From Liolophura sinensis (Eukaryota > Mollusca > Polyplacophora > Chitonida > Chitonidae): a stretch of DNA of 64,000 nucleotides. Each line of letters begins with the position of its first letter. Position 1 is the stretch's first letter. The notes under the pieces were generated by a model. That model did no database searches and was not told the DNA's origin. It worked only from the letters and a program-made list of their open reading frames with translations. The position numbers were made by a program, and so were the translations under genes. This document shows, one piece after another, positions 1 through 12,600 of this stretch. The stretch is taken from the NCBI RefSeq assembly GCF_032854445.1, contig NC_088300.1, positions 10,478,001 to 10,542,000 on the forward strand. Reading direction: 5' to 3'.

Positions 1-126
1 AGATCTTCCCACGGTCGACCAGAGACGAAGCGAGCATGAGCTGAACTTGAACTCACAGTGACCGCATTGGTTGGAAGCTCCTGGGTCATTGCGCCGTTCT
101 GACGTGATAACCGCTTAGAGCCACAT
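1..126 (-). repeat. SINE family 1, head part, reverse orientation
   Basis: On the - strand this matches the tRNA-like head of the family-1 SINE seen complete at 42408-42674, including the B-box-like GTGAGTTCAAGT and the TCATGCTCGC region. It runs off the window start. Confidence 0.7.
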
Positions 127-1387
127 TTTCTTTAGTTTCTCCCTAAGAAAAAAAAGAAAAAAAAAAGAAAAAAAAAAAAAAACAGCTCTTACATAACTAT
201 AGTTAAAAATGTTAGAAAACTTTAACACATACGTTGTAAATCGACTAGCGTATCTTCCCCCCTTACAATAATGTATACTTTTCTTTAGTGATACATGTAT
301 ATATGTATATAAATTATTTAAATAACACATTATTTAATTTAAAAACCGACATCCACTAGAATCTTGTGAATTTATTTCGGTTAAGGTTTTATTTTTTTTA
401 GACAATATGCTTTAATGATGCAGAATTAGGTAAAAAAAATGGAGTGATGTGAATTGCGATTTATTGCACATTAAAAGTTTACAATTACTCAAAATGGTGT
501 GTTCTCATGATCTCATGAAAATAATGCAAGGGAAAACACACCAGAAAGTTTACATCTTTTTGGAAATCCAACATCACTACATACTCCTCCATAGAAGCCA
601 ATGAGCAATCTGCATAGAAATTTGTTATCAACTCCTTGTTTTCTCTAGAAAATTGATATATTTTAAAATTCTATCCAAAGTATGATATTTTGATCAAAAT
701 GTTAGCCAAATTGATCACTGTCTCACAATCAGATTACATATATATAGTCAGCATACGATATGCGTAACTATATACGTAAAAACGACTCATCTCTCAATTT
801 AAGTTTGGCAATGGCTCTACATCAACATGCTCGAAATCAGATACTATATGAGAGACCACAGGTATTTCCGATCTCATTCCATGCAGTGTAAAAAAGTTCC
901 GTTCCCAAATAATTTGCTTTAACCTTTTGTATATATACACACCTCAACAGAGCAGCTAATGGCCACATGAAAGGTCGGTGCGATGAGCAGTAACGAGATC
1001 TTTACTTTAAAACCATTGTCAGGGTTGAAAAAATTGAGATGTAAAAATAAAAGTGACGATCATTTTGAACTTTGCGTAAGGACTTGCCGTACCCCCCCAC
1101 TGTTTGTATGTTCACGGCTAAAAGTGAGGCGGTGTGCACACACAAAATTAGTCACGCCTTCACACACATCACTGTTTTGAGTTTACAGGTTCTGTTCAGA
1201 TTAAAGCCTGATAGGAAATGTATATTTCCAGTTGATACTTGGAGGTCTAGAGCATTTATTAAGCTTTTATTCATGTCTGCACGAACTTTTATGACAGATG
1301 TTTATACACCTGTAAAAGATAAACCTGTGAACTTCGTGATTAATAATTTTATTTTTCTTATCTTGTCCTACGGAACATAACAATTGG

Positions 1388-1612
1388 GTCTTGACTAGGC
1401 ACACACTGAGCTCCCGTGTGGGCTCGAATCCAGCACTTGCTGCTTGTGCTGCTATGTTATAGATCAGGAAGATTACCTTGCAGGCAGGTGGCGAAAGTTA
1501 ATGCTTTTTTATGGACAAGCTCGGTCCGGTTCCTTCCACCCATAAACCTGTCCGACGTTGTGTAAGTAAAATATTCTTGACTTACGTCGTTAAGTCACAT
1601 TTAAATAAATAT
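1388..1612 (+). repeat. SINE with a different head but a family-1-like tail
   Basis: The head has a B-box-like GGGCTCGAATCC. The tail (about 1525-1612) resembles family 1: CCGGTTCCTTCCACCCATAA, then TAAGTAAAATATTCTTGA and a short AAATAAATA end. The two families therefore share the 3' domain but not the head. Confidence 0.5.
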
Positions 1613-1618
1613 CTCTTG

Positions 1619-1935
1619 TAATTGTTCGTGTGCACTGTGCAACTGTTCGTGTGCACCATGACACTGTTCTTGTGCAGCGCGCAACTGTTCGTGTGCACCG
1701 TGTAAACTGTTCTTTTGCACCGTGCAATTCTTTGTGTGCGCCGGGCAACTGTTCTTGTGCGCTGGGCAACTCTTCATCTGACCGTGCAACTGTTCGTGTG
1801 TGCTGTGCAACTGGTCGAGTGCACCGTGTAAACTGTTCTTATGGACCGTGCAACTCTTCTTGTGCACCGTGCAACTTTTCTTGTGCACCGTGCAACTGTT
1901 CATGTGCACCGTGCAAACTGTCCATGCAGTTCAAC
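1619..1935. repeat. 21-bp minisatellite, about 15 copies
   Basis: The unit is close to ACTGTTCTTGTGCACCGTGCA with occasional 20- or 22-bp variants. Because 21 is a multiple of 3, both strands carry open frames of about 100-138 codons; I treat these as non-coding. Confidence 0.9.
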
Positions 1936-2468
1936 TGCATCGTGTACCGTGTAACAAGAATCCGTGCCATGCACATATGTCAAGTGAACGCACAAAATAA
2001 GAACCCGTACCCGTATCTTCCATTTGGACGCATGCAAAAAGATTGAATCCGAACTACATCTGTTTACGGAGGAAAATAAGATTCTAGGCATTGCTGGTAT
2101 CATTATCAAAAGACTAAGGCGGCGTCCAGATTATTACTTCTGATCTTATTGCCCCTGCTTATACATACACTTTCTGTTTTTGATTCCGGTTTCACGACAT
2201 TTTTTTTTGGCGAATGCTGATTGCCTGCCTAAATAACTAGAAACACTGAGGAGAGATTGCGTGTATATGTATACATAAATATACATAGTTTCAATGGCAT
2301 TTCTCTTTCTTAATTTCCAATGTCTATTTCCTCATCATCGATTCATAGGCTGCTTTCTGATGACAAATATTTTCCAATTACCGAAGACAGCTTTTTTTTC
2401 CAAGAAGGCTTTGCTCTACGGAGGCTTTAATAGACGAGTTAGCAGGCTGCATGCTCACATTGCGACTT

Positions 2469-2566
2469 GACCTACAGCAGCATTAAGAGCTGGGACATTC
2501 GCACAGCTGATGTCAGCTGCATGAGTGGGTGAGGCAGGATCATGCTGTTTGCTGCTGTAGCGGGTC
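2469..2566. repeat. Imperfect inverted repeat, about 98 bp
   Basis: GACCTACAGCAGCA at the left end is mirrored by TGCTGCTGTAGCGGGTC at the right end, and the interior contains the near-palindrome CAGCTGATGTCAGCTG. It could be a small foldback element or a chance hairpin. Confidence 0.35.
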
Positions 2567-2819
2567 ATGCCTAGCCGACAGTACAGAAAGTTCATCATGT
2601 CTACGCCAATCTATCAACAACCAGAAGTGTTTTCAAGTAGCAAACAATTTCGCTAATTTTGATAATGCTAACTTAAATCTGTAATCTTGGAAACACGGAA
2701 TCGAGAAACCAGGGCAATTAATTGGTATTGCCTTGGACTAATATATAGCCCAGGTATTGCTCAATGGGTGATGACTTCAAATGCAGCAATTACACGAATG
2801 ACTGGTTAAAAAAACCCCT

Positions 2820-3232
2820 GCAACTCCGTCAATATCAAGAGTGAACTCTCACAACAGTTATTCAAAGACCAAACATTAAGTAAGCTCTCGCAACATTTAT
2901 CCAATGGCTAAACATTTATAAAAGTAAAGTCTCGCAACAGTTATCCAAAGACTAAGCATTTATGAAAGTAAACTCTCGCAAGTTATATTAAGACCAAATA
3001 TATATAAAAGTAAACTTTCGCAACATTTACATAAAGACCAAAGATTTATAAAAGTAAACTTTTGCAACATTTACATAAAGACCAAAGATTTATAAAAGTA
3101 AACTTTTGCAACATTTATATAAAGACCAAAGATTTATAAAAGTAAGCTTTTGCAACATTTATATAAAGACCAAAGATTTATGAAGTAAACTCACGCAACA
3201 TTTATATAAAGACCAAACCTTTATAAAAGTAT

Positions 3233-3263
<31 letters not shown>

Positions 3264-3700
3264 TTTGATTGGTGTTTTACGCAGTACTCAAGAATATTTC
3301 ACTTATACGACGGCGGCTAGCATTATGGTGGGCGGAAACCGGGCAGAGCCCGGGGGAAACCCACTTATAAAAGTAAACTCTCACAACAGTTATCTAAAGA
3401 CCAAACATTTATAAAAGTAAACTCTCGCAACATTTACATGAAGACCAAAGATTTATAAAAAAATAAACTCTCTCTACATTTATCTAACGACAAAACATTT
3501 ATAAAAATAAACTATCTCTACATTTATCTAAAGACCAAACATTTATAAAGGTAAAGTATCTCGACGTTTATCTAAAGATTACACATTTATAAAAGTAAAC
3601 TCTCGCAATAGTTATCTAAAGACCACATATTTATAAAAGTAAACTCTGGCAATAGTTATCTAAAGACCAAACATATACAATAGTTAACTCTAGCAACAGA
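2820..3700. repeat. 44-bp tandem array interrupted by a SINE
   Basis: The unit includes GCAACATTTACATAAAGACC then AAAGATTTATAAAAGTAAAC and TTTT. About 17 diverged units are present. A reverse family-1 SINE tail interrupts them at about 3229-3362. Confidence 0.88.
3229..3362 (-). repeat. SINE family 1, 5'-truncated, inside the 44-bp array
   Basis: It begins with (TTTA)n and TTGATTGGTGTTTTACGCAG and ends in GGGGGAAACCCA. It is flanked by TTATAAAAGTA on both sides, a target-site duplication of about 11 bp. Confidence 0.85.
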
Positions 3701-4084
3701 TATCTAAAGACATAGAAACCCCTTCTGACGGTAAATTGATAACCAATTGCCAAAGTCACATAGGTGCGGTGTTGCAAAAGTACAACGTTGTCTTTTGTCG
3801 TTTGGGGGCTGGTAAAGCACCGTGAAGATACGAATAGCAATCATATATACAGCAACGTATGTCAACTTACAGCTAAAATCATTGTACACAAATCGACTAA
3901 GTCAATCCCTTAAACCTACAGCAGGTTTCAATATTTGTACAGTATTTTTGGTAGTTTTCTACTATATTTGTCTTACAGTTTCTGTACTACAGTTCTGTCT
4001 CTGTCGCAAAATACAGTCAGATATTGTGCCTATAAGCAAAAGATGTACACGTCTACATGTATAAAGCACAGCTCAACTATCGCA

Positions 4085-4330
4085 ACAGTTACAAAGACGA
4101 AACTCTAACCACGTACAAGTACACAGAACAAACCATCGCAACAGTTTAAAAGAATAAAGTCTTGCACCAGTTTCGAAGAATAATCTCTCTCAAGAGCCAC
4201 AGGGAGTTTCAAAGAATGAACTTTCGCGAACAGGCACAAAGAATAAACTCTCGCAACATGCACAAACAATAAACCTTCGCAACAGGCACAAAGCATAGAC
4301 TTTCATAAAAGTTTCAAAGAACAAAAAAAA
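4085..4330. repeat. Diverged short tandem repeat of about 30 bp
   Basis: Recurring CGCAACAGGCACAAAGAATA-type units with AAACTCTCGCAACA. It probably shares ancestry with the 44-bp array upstream (same CTCGCAACA core). Confidence 0.6.
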
Positions 4331-5675
4331 TACTATCGCTAGAGGTATGGAGAGGCCTAAACTAACGCAAAGGGTTTAAGACCATATAGAAAGACAATGA
4401 ATAAGTCTACAGTCCAAACTGTCCCCATGGCACAGCCGCGTAAGAACGGAAAACAGCATAAAGTTAATAATAATGAAAAAAATAATAAAAAGAAGTGACA
4501 AACTATAGAAACTGCGATTGCACGGCTTGATTACGTTAAGAATATCCGCTTACGAATTGAGCCTTCCGTCAAGCTGTTTTTCGCACTACAATGAACTCAC
4601 CTCATGAGTACAAATTCAGCCTTCCGCCTGTTTTTCGCACTACAGTGAACTCACCTGGGAAATGATATATGTAGGGTAAGCCCCCCCAATTCTGTTTTTC
4701 AAGGAAAGCCTAACGGATGTTACCGAGATCGAGATATTTGCAAAACTAGTACACATTTACACATCCTGATTTCGTTCGGAAGCTTCGTAAATTAATTAGC
4801 ATGCACTGGTCTAACAGACGTTGTATCATATGAAATTCTAGAAAATTCTAGAAAAATAAATCAACCTGCGGATGGTCGCTGTTCTCCATGGCTCTGTAAG
4901 TAATAATAAGTGAGTATGACTTAAAACACCAAAACACCAATGAAATACATAAATAGGAAATTAAACAATTTTGTATTCGCCAGGCCGACAATTTTATCAT
5001 TTTCATTCCAAAAAAATGCATACCTTGTGTACCACTAACAGCACTGTATTGTACTTGCGTGCCTCTTTGCACACATTCGGCTGTTTTTTTCTGAATGACG
5101 TGTTATATAAATCGAACATCTTAAAGGATACATGATAAGGAACTATAAAACAAAGATTATGTTTCCACGCCAAATGAAGACAATTATGCCCCGGAAGTTT
5201 TGTTTAAAAAATTCATTTTGGGGGTATTTTTATATGTTAATTACCCCTCTATATTATGCATAGGCCTACTATGTCGGATTTTTTTTCAGAAATTACGTCA
5301 TCGTCCATCTTGTTCGAAACTCAGTGAACACCCTCGATGTACTCTGAGCCCGGTGAACCGTGTCGTTGCAGTGTGGGTAAGGTGACATGTACACAGATAC
5401 TGCATGGCTTCTTCGGGCCAAGTGAGCGCCCGTACACTAGCCTGCATTCGACCTGTTCACCAAACCCCCGCCCCCATTCGCCCAGACCCGTTCGGTCTAT
5501 CCACAACAGAGTTCTGTTTAACCATATGATTTGTTTTTAAATCATATAGAATGTGTTTGATAAGTTTATTCTGCACAAGTATATACCCGATAAAACAGTC
5601 GGATTATTTCCCAAAGAATGCTGTTGACCGTCTGGTTCCTCCACAATAACGCACTGAGAACGAAAACCGTACTGT

Positions 5676-8460
5676 ATGTAGACATGTTTGCCGGCTGATC
5701 GCCTGTACATGTAGACAAGTCTGGTCTGTTATGTGGTCATCTGTATGTAGACAAGTCACCTGACTGATCATCTATATGTAGGCAAGTCTGGTTGTCTGTA
5801 TTTGTAGACATGTCTGCTGACCGGTCGTCTGTATGTAGAAATGCCTGCCGACTGGTCATCTGTATGTAGAAATGTCAGCTGACTGTAGATATGTCTGCCG
5901 ACTGACGGTCTGTATGTATGCCTACCGACTGGTTGTGTGTGCGCAGATATGTTTGCCAGCTGGCCGTCTGTGTGTAGACATGTCTGCCGACTGGTCGCGT
6001 GTGTATAGACATGTCTGTCGACTGATCATCTGTATGTACACATGTCCGCCCACTGTAGATATGTCTGTCGACTGATCATCTGTATGTACACATGTTTGCC
6101 CACTGTAGACATGTCTGCCGACTGGTCATCTGTATGTACACATGTTTGCCCACTGTAGACATGGATGCCGATTGGTCACCTGTATGTACACATGTTTGCC
6201 CACTGTAGACATGTCTACCGATTGATCATCTGTATGTACACATGTTTGCCCACTGTAGACATGTCTGCCGACTGTTCATCAGTATGTACACAGGTCTGCC
6301 CACTGTAGACATGTATACCGACTGATCATCTTTATGTACACATGCCTGCCCATTGTAGACATGTCTACCGATTGATCATCTGTATGTACACATGTTTGCC
6401 CACTGTAGACATGGATGCCGACTGGTCATTTGTATGTACACATGTCTGCCCACTGTAGACATGTCTGCCGACTGATCATCTGTATGTACACATGTCTGCC
6501 CACTGTAGACATGGATGCCGACTGGTCATTTGTATGTACACATGTTTGCCCACTGTAGACATGGATGCCGACTGGTCATCTGTATGTAGACATGTCTGCC
6601 GACTGGTCATCTATATGTACACATGTCTGCCTACTATAGACATGTCTACCGATTGATCATCTGTATGTTCACATGTCCGCCCACTGTAGACATGGATGCC
6701 GACTGGTCATCTGTATGTACACATGTTTGCCCACTGTAGACATGTCTACCGACTGGTCATCTGTATGTACACAGGTCTGTCGACTGGTCATCTGTATGTA
6801 GACATGTCTGCCGACTGGTCATCTGTATGTAGACATGTCTACCGATTGATCATCTGTATGTACACATGTCCGCCCACTGTAGACATGTCTGCCGACTGGT
6901 CATCTGTATGTACACAGGTCTGTCGACTGGTCATCTGTATGTAGACATGTCTGCCGACTGGTCATCTATATGTACACATGTCTGCCTACTATAGACATGT
7001 CTACCGATTGATCATCTGTATGTTCACATGTCCGCCCACTGTAGACATGGATGCCGACTGGTCATCTGTATGTACACATGTTTGCCCACTGTAGACATGT
7101 CTGCCGACTGGTCATCTGTATGTACACATGTCCGCCCACTGTAGACATGTCTACCGATTGATCATCTGTATGTACACATGTCTGCCCACTGTAGACATGG
7201 ATGCCGACTGGTCATTTGTATGTACACATGTTTGCCCACTGTAGACATGTCTGCCGACTGGTCATCTGTATGTAGACATGTCTGCCGACTGGTCATCTAT
7301 ATGTACACATGTCTGCCTACTATAGACATGTCTACCGATTGATCATCTGTATGTTCACATGTCTGCCCACTGTAGACATGTCTGCCGACTGGTCATCTAT
7401 ATGTACACATGTCCGCCCACTGTAGACATGTCTACCGATTGATCATCTGTATGTACACATGTCTGCCCACTGTAGACATGGATGCCGACTGGTCATCTGT
7501 ATGTACACATGTTTGCCCACTGTAGACATGGATGCCGACTGATCATCTGTATGTACACATGTCTGCCCACTGTAGACATGTCTACCGATTGATCATCTGT
7601 ATGTTCACATGTCCGCCCACTGTAGACATGTCTGCCGACTGATCATCTGTATGTACACATGTTTGCCCACTGTAGACATGTCTACCGATTGATCATCTGT
7701 ATGTACACATGTCTGCCCACTGTAGACATGTCTACCGACTGATCATCTATATGTACACATGTCCGCCCACTGTAGACATGTCTGCCGACTGATCATCTGT
7801 ATGTACACATGTTTGCCCACTGTAGACATGTCTACCGATTGATCATCTGTATGTATACATGTCCGCCCACTGTAGACATGGATGCCGACTGGTCATCTGT
7901 ATGTTCACATGTCCGCCCACTGTAGACATGTCTGCCGACTGATCATCTGTATGTAGACATGTCTGTCTACTGGTCATCTGTATGTAGACATGTCTGCCCA
8001 CTGATCCTCTGTATGTAGATATGTCTGCCGACTGGCCGCCTGTATGTAGATATGTCTGCCGACTGGCCGCCTGTATGTAGATATGTCTGCGACTGGCCGC
8101 CTGTATGTAGATATGTCTGCCGACTGGCCGCCTGTATGTAGATATGTCTGCCGACTGGCCGCCTCTATGTAGATATGTCTGCCGACTGGTCGCCTGTATG
8201 TAGATATGTCTGCCCACTGATCCTCTGTATGTAGGTATGTCTGCCGACTGGCCGCCTGTATGTAGATATGTCTGCCGACTGGCCGCCGGTATGTAGATAT
8301 GTCTGCCGACTGGCCGCCTGTATGTAGATATGTCTGCCCACTGATCCTCTGTATGGAGATATGTCTGCCGACTGGCCGCCTGTATGTAGATATGTCTGCT
8401 GATTGATCGTCTGTATGTAGACGTCTTTAGTTATAGCCATGTCTGCTGACTGACTGTAGG
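5676..8460. repeat. 2.8-kb minisatellite of 31-bp units and 50-bp compound units
   Basis: The basic 31-mer is GTAGACATGTCTGCCGACTG plus GTCATCTGTAT. The core (about 6010-7900) repeats every 50 bp: a full 31-mer followed by a 19-bp shortened unit, GTACACATGTTTGCCCACT. Both edges (5680-6000 and 7940-8440) are built of plain 31-mers. On the - strand the 31-mer has no stop in any frame for long runs, giving open frames with a 31-residue period; I treat these as non-coding. Confidence 0.93.
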
Positions 8461-8490
8461 CCTATGTGCATGCATTCATTTTAAAATTTG

Positions 8491-8524
8491 TTTGCAAACA
8501 AACAAACAAACAAACAAACAAAAC
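8491..8524. repeat. (CAAA)n microsatellite
   Basis: A run of CAAACAAACAAACAAACAAA. A short AAAT/AATA run follows at 8690-8712. Confidence 0.85.
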
Positions 8525-9439
8525 AACAAAACCACAACAACACAATTTCCCACTTTTCTTTGTTCCCGGGGACAATTAAACTGCTTTGAAAAACACATAT
8601 GGTTAAGGTTCTAAATTGCAATGTTTGCTGACTTCATCAATTATAATATCATGCAAGCCATCAGTTATAAGTGTATTTTTGCCGACAAAATAAATAAATA
8701 AATAAATAAATAAAAATAAAAAAGAAAGAAAGTCATTTTCTGCAGTTTACTTTATTTTTTTCTCTCTCTCTCTTTAAAAATGTTAAGGATTTTTATCGTC
8801 TATAATTTAACACACCAAATGAGTTATGGCCATTGACATATCTACAGCTACATGTGTGAGGATTTTTATACATTGTTTACATAGATATATCTTTGTCCTT
8901 TGACCACCAGGTATTGTCGCTATCCTGTGGTCTTTTTTCTTTCTGTGCGCCTAAATATGAATTTATAATTCAATCCCAAACCTTTTACCGCCGATACATC
9001 GTTTGACTGTAAACCAAAGCCACGTGTCGGTAATTGACAACAGAAAAATTCCACATTCAAATGTTTTTGGAGGACAAAATTTAATGTGTATAGCTAACAG
9101 TCGCAGCGCGAACTTCTTTCGTGTACGTGTTATGTAGCAGATGCGCGCAGTTGGGATTTTCCGCTCTGTGACGAGGTTCGCATTTTTATGGCGGTTCTGC
9201 ATAGTCGTTGCGATCGTGAATGCGAAAATATCTCCTTTTTAGTTTCATGCATTAATTTATGTGCTGTAAATTAACTGCGTTTATTACAGCTGTCATTTTT
9301 CTGAAGAAATGTCTAAATAAGGGATTCCTCTCGCGAGGTCGCGCCGTTCCGAGATGTGGAAAAGCTGTTCTATTTTTAGACCGAGAAATTTCGTCAATGG
9401 TGCTTGGCAGAGCGGGAAGGTGTGATTAGAGTGGCCCCG

Positions 9440-9566
9440 TCTCTGTAGGTGTGTTTGGCGGCGATTGGGCCCGCATATAAGAGCAGTGGACTATGTTAGC
9501 TTACATCAAACCCGGACCAGTTCCCTTACCCCTCAACTTGTGACAGTACAGTACACCGGGAACATC
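9440..9566 (+). promoter_or_regulatory. Probable ITPK1 core promoter and 5' UTR
   Basis: The stretch before the start codon is GC- and CpG-richer than its surroundings. It has ATTGG (inverted CCAAT) at 9464-9468 and a TATA-like ATATAAG at about 9475-9481, some 90 bases before the ATG. A YY1-like ATGGCGG lies further up near 9187. The transcription start is inferred, not seen, and an extra non-coding first exon further upstream cannot be excluded. Confidence 0.4.
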
Positions 9567-9640
9567 ATGCGCCTGGGATACTGGGTCAGCGAAAAGAAGA
9601 GCAAAAAACTCAATTTCGAAGACTTTGCCATTTTGTGCAG
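9567..9640 (+). CDS. ITPK1: ITPK1 coding exon 1 (residues 1-24 and part of 25)
   Basis: The frame reads MRLGYWVSEKKSKKLNFEDF then AILC and ends in phase 2 before the donor GTATCG at 9641. The ATG at 9567 has A at -3 and is the first ATG in this frame; the frame stays open upstream to about 9465 but without another ATG. This start gives the same N-terminal strand as vertebrate ITPK1, where a few residues precede the GYW motif. Confidence 0.93.
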
Positions 9641-12600
9641 GTATCGTACATTATTTTTTTCATTTATTTTATCTTCCGGTGACAAATATGTTTTGACATC
9701 CTCCTCAATGTTTACACGCCAGACAATAGATTTTATTGTAATTAAATCCCTGTCGGTTTTGTTGTAGTTGCAAGGCTGACGGTTCTCTAGCTTACTTACA
9801 TCTGTCTATTGATTTGCCTACCATGGCATAACGTTTGCACCGTCTTCATCTGGGTTAATTTATGCACTAGTGCCTTCCTATATCTTCACCATATCGCGAG
9901 CTTTGTGGGGACGCACAGCGCTTCTACAACGTAGTATTTACTCTGTCATTGACTCATACACATATTTAACAAGCCCGCATTGACGAGACATGATCACTAG
10001 TACAATCTGAGGGCACTGCGCTGTGCTACATGTCAGTTGTCAGTTGCACATATGCACAAATACGTGTGCCGATACTGGAATATATACAATAGAGTATCAG
10101 AGGCTGAATAATTCACATGCACTATGCAGAATGAATGTTGACATCTCCAGTTGTTGAATGATCTGTTTGGCCAGTTAAAAGCTAAATAGTTGATGTTTAA
10201 TGTGTACTACAGTAGGTCTGTTTAGTTGCAATTTCATTAAAGTTACAGGTCTTGTCTACATTTACAAATCTGTGTACAGATTTGCATACATATGTTGCTG
10301 CTGTTTTCATAATGTTGTATGACTGTATGTTGATAATTTGACATGTTTAGAGTGCCATTTGACACTTCCGTATAATGTGTGTAAATACAAACTTTTGTAG
10401 CATTTCTTTTCTCTGTCTGTCTTAATTCCTAGTGTACATATATTTTATACATGTTCAATTCATGTTTCTTTTATATTATGATTATGTTCAGTAGATGATG
10501 TAACAACTGCACAAGTATGTAGTGAACATCTGAAAGGTAATATCTCAAGTAGGCTACAAACTCAGGCTGTTGAAACTGTTGAAAGAATTACACTTTTGTG
10601 AAAACAACTTAGCTTCACTTGCCTTAATAGGTAGATGTATGTTTTATCTGGAGAAAGCTGTTGCTTACGTGCAAACTAGACAAATTAATGATATGCCCCA
10701 ATTGTTTTAAGTTCTTGTTGGGTAGTGTGTTTCACTCTTTAGAGAATATCACACTCTGAGGCAAGGCAAGCGTGTTAGGTTGGTGACCTTTTAAATCATC
10801 AGCAAATACTGTCGTGCGTTTTCTGTGAGGTTGGAACAAACTGTTATATTTGCGTATTGTGGTCAGGATTTCAGTGTGTAAGCACAGGGCTGTAGGCACG
10901 ATTTGCCAGCGGGATCTCCTCAATAGCCTGGAGCTCTAAGGATTAATCTACCTGTGGAAATAATCTTGTTTTTGTTTAGTAGACTTAATCCAAGCCTTTA
11001 AGCTATTATGATGATTTGTACAACTGCTACATGAAATATTGTGTCAGTTTTATTAATACTGTCAACATATAGTTTTAGAATAAAGTTTCTTGGTATGTTA
11101 AATCAAATAAGAGTTAAGATGTGTCATGAAGCAACATTAGGGTAAAGCTAGCAAAAAACCCACTCTGACCCCCCATCCCCCACCTCCAACACACACACAC
11201 ACACACATACACACATACTCTGTATATCTCCCATGATAAAATAAATTTCATAATTTCTACTGTTTCCTGCTTCAGTTGTATATCACGTAAATGTAGTAAC
11301 GTGTATGCTATGTAGCTGTATACTATTTGTAGAACGGTAAAACTAAAGAATACACGTATATGTATGTGAACTTGTTTTAATTTGGGCAGAAGGTTATTGG
11401 TCACCATGTACTGGTCAAATAAATGAAAGACACATGGCTTCAGTTTATTTAAAGTTTTACTTGACATTTTAATGACTTCCGGATCTCTTGGTGACCTGTG
11501 TAACACATGGTATACAGTTGTGGTGACATGCTAGATGTTAATTTTGCCCCTGTGTTCCATGACCTAATGTATAAGGAGGATGTGAAGTTGATATATTTTA
11601 ATATCCTATGAAACAGTGTGCTATGTATATTTAGTGTGTATTTATAAGTACTGGGGCTGATTCTGCAAAGCTCTTTCTGACTCAAGTCCTTATGTCAGTG
11701 TATACTTATGTACTGCTTATATACATGTACATACAGATTTCATGATCTGCCAGTCAGTCCATAAACACGTGGTATTGATAGGCTGTAATATGACTGCTTT
11801 TGGCCATCAGTTTATTTTGAGTTGAGGGAATAGAATTAACGTAAGCCAGAGGGACATTTCTTCTGATTTCAGTTTAGGTTGTTAAATTCAGTTCTTAAAA
11901 AGTTTGTTTAAAGTTAATAAATTGATAAAGGTATGTCTGTGAAGTGGTGGAAGGTATTAATCCCATGTTTGTGAATTACACAGCTATTTCTGCAAACTGC
12001 ATGTTTTCAGGTTGTGTAATAGGTTGGAAAATGCAGATGATAGAAAAGTGTAGAATTTGCAGTGTTGAGAATATACACATTCTTGTGCAGCCTATGCCAT
12101 ACTTATAAGATCAAGTGAAGTGGATAAAGTACATGTACATAAAAAAATAACAATTAAAGGAAAGAAACTTTGGTGTAAACTGTGTTGTAAAATCTATTGA
12201 ATTCATTAGTTTATCATAATCCTGTGCCAGTGTATTTAACTCAAAATAATTAAATTATATCCAGGATTGACATTGGACGCATAGATTTCTTAGAGTTCAC
12301 ATATATAATTTAATTTACAAATGAATAACTTCTTTGATAATGGCTGTGCTGGAAGTGATCTGTTTCCCCCAAATAAGGTCCAGAGAAATAAACTGTTAAA
12401 ACCTTCACTAGTGTATTTTGTTGGGAGTGACCCGATGGACCCACCAAAAAGGACCATTCTTCTTCTTTTGTTTTTTCTTAATATCAATTTCTTTAAAATT
12501 CCTACCTTTTTCCGATTTCTTATTTTTTTTTGTCTAATAGGATTGGGTTACTACAAGCAAAGAACTTTTTAAGATTGACCTAATAGAAGGTGACCTTACC

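Noticed and set aside
5676-8460. CRISPR-like array of regular repeats
   Set aside because: There are no unique spacers of constant length; the whole unit repeats, and the organism is an animal.
9465-9566. Upstream extension of ITPK1 exon 1 in frame
   Set aside because: The frame is open but has no ATG before 9567, and the extension overlaps the TATA-like site; the ATG at 9567 also fits the family N-terminus.
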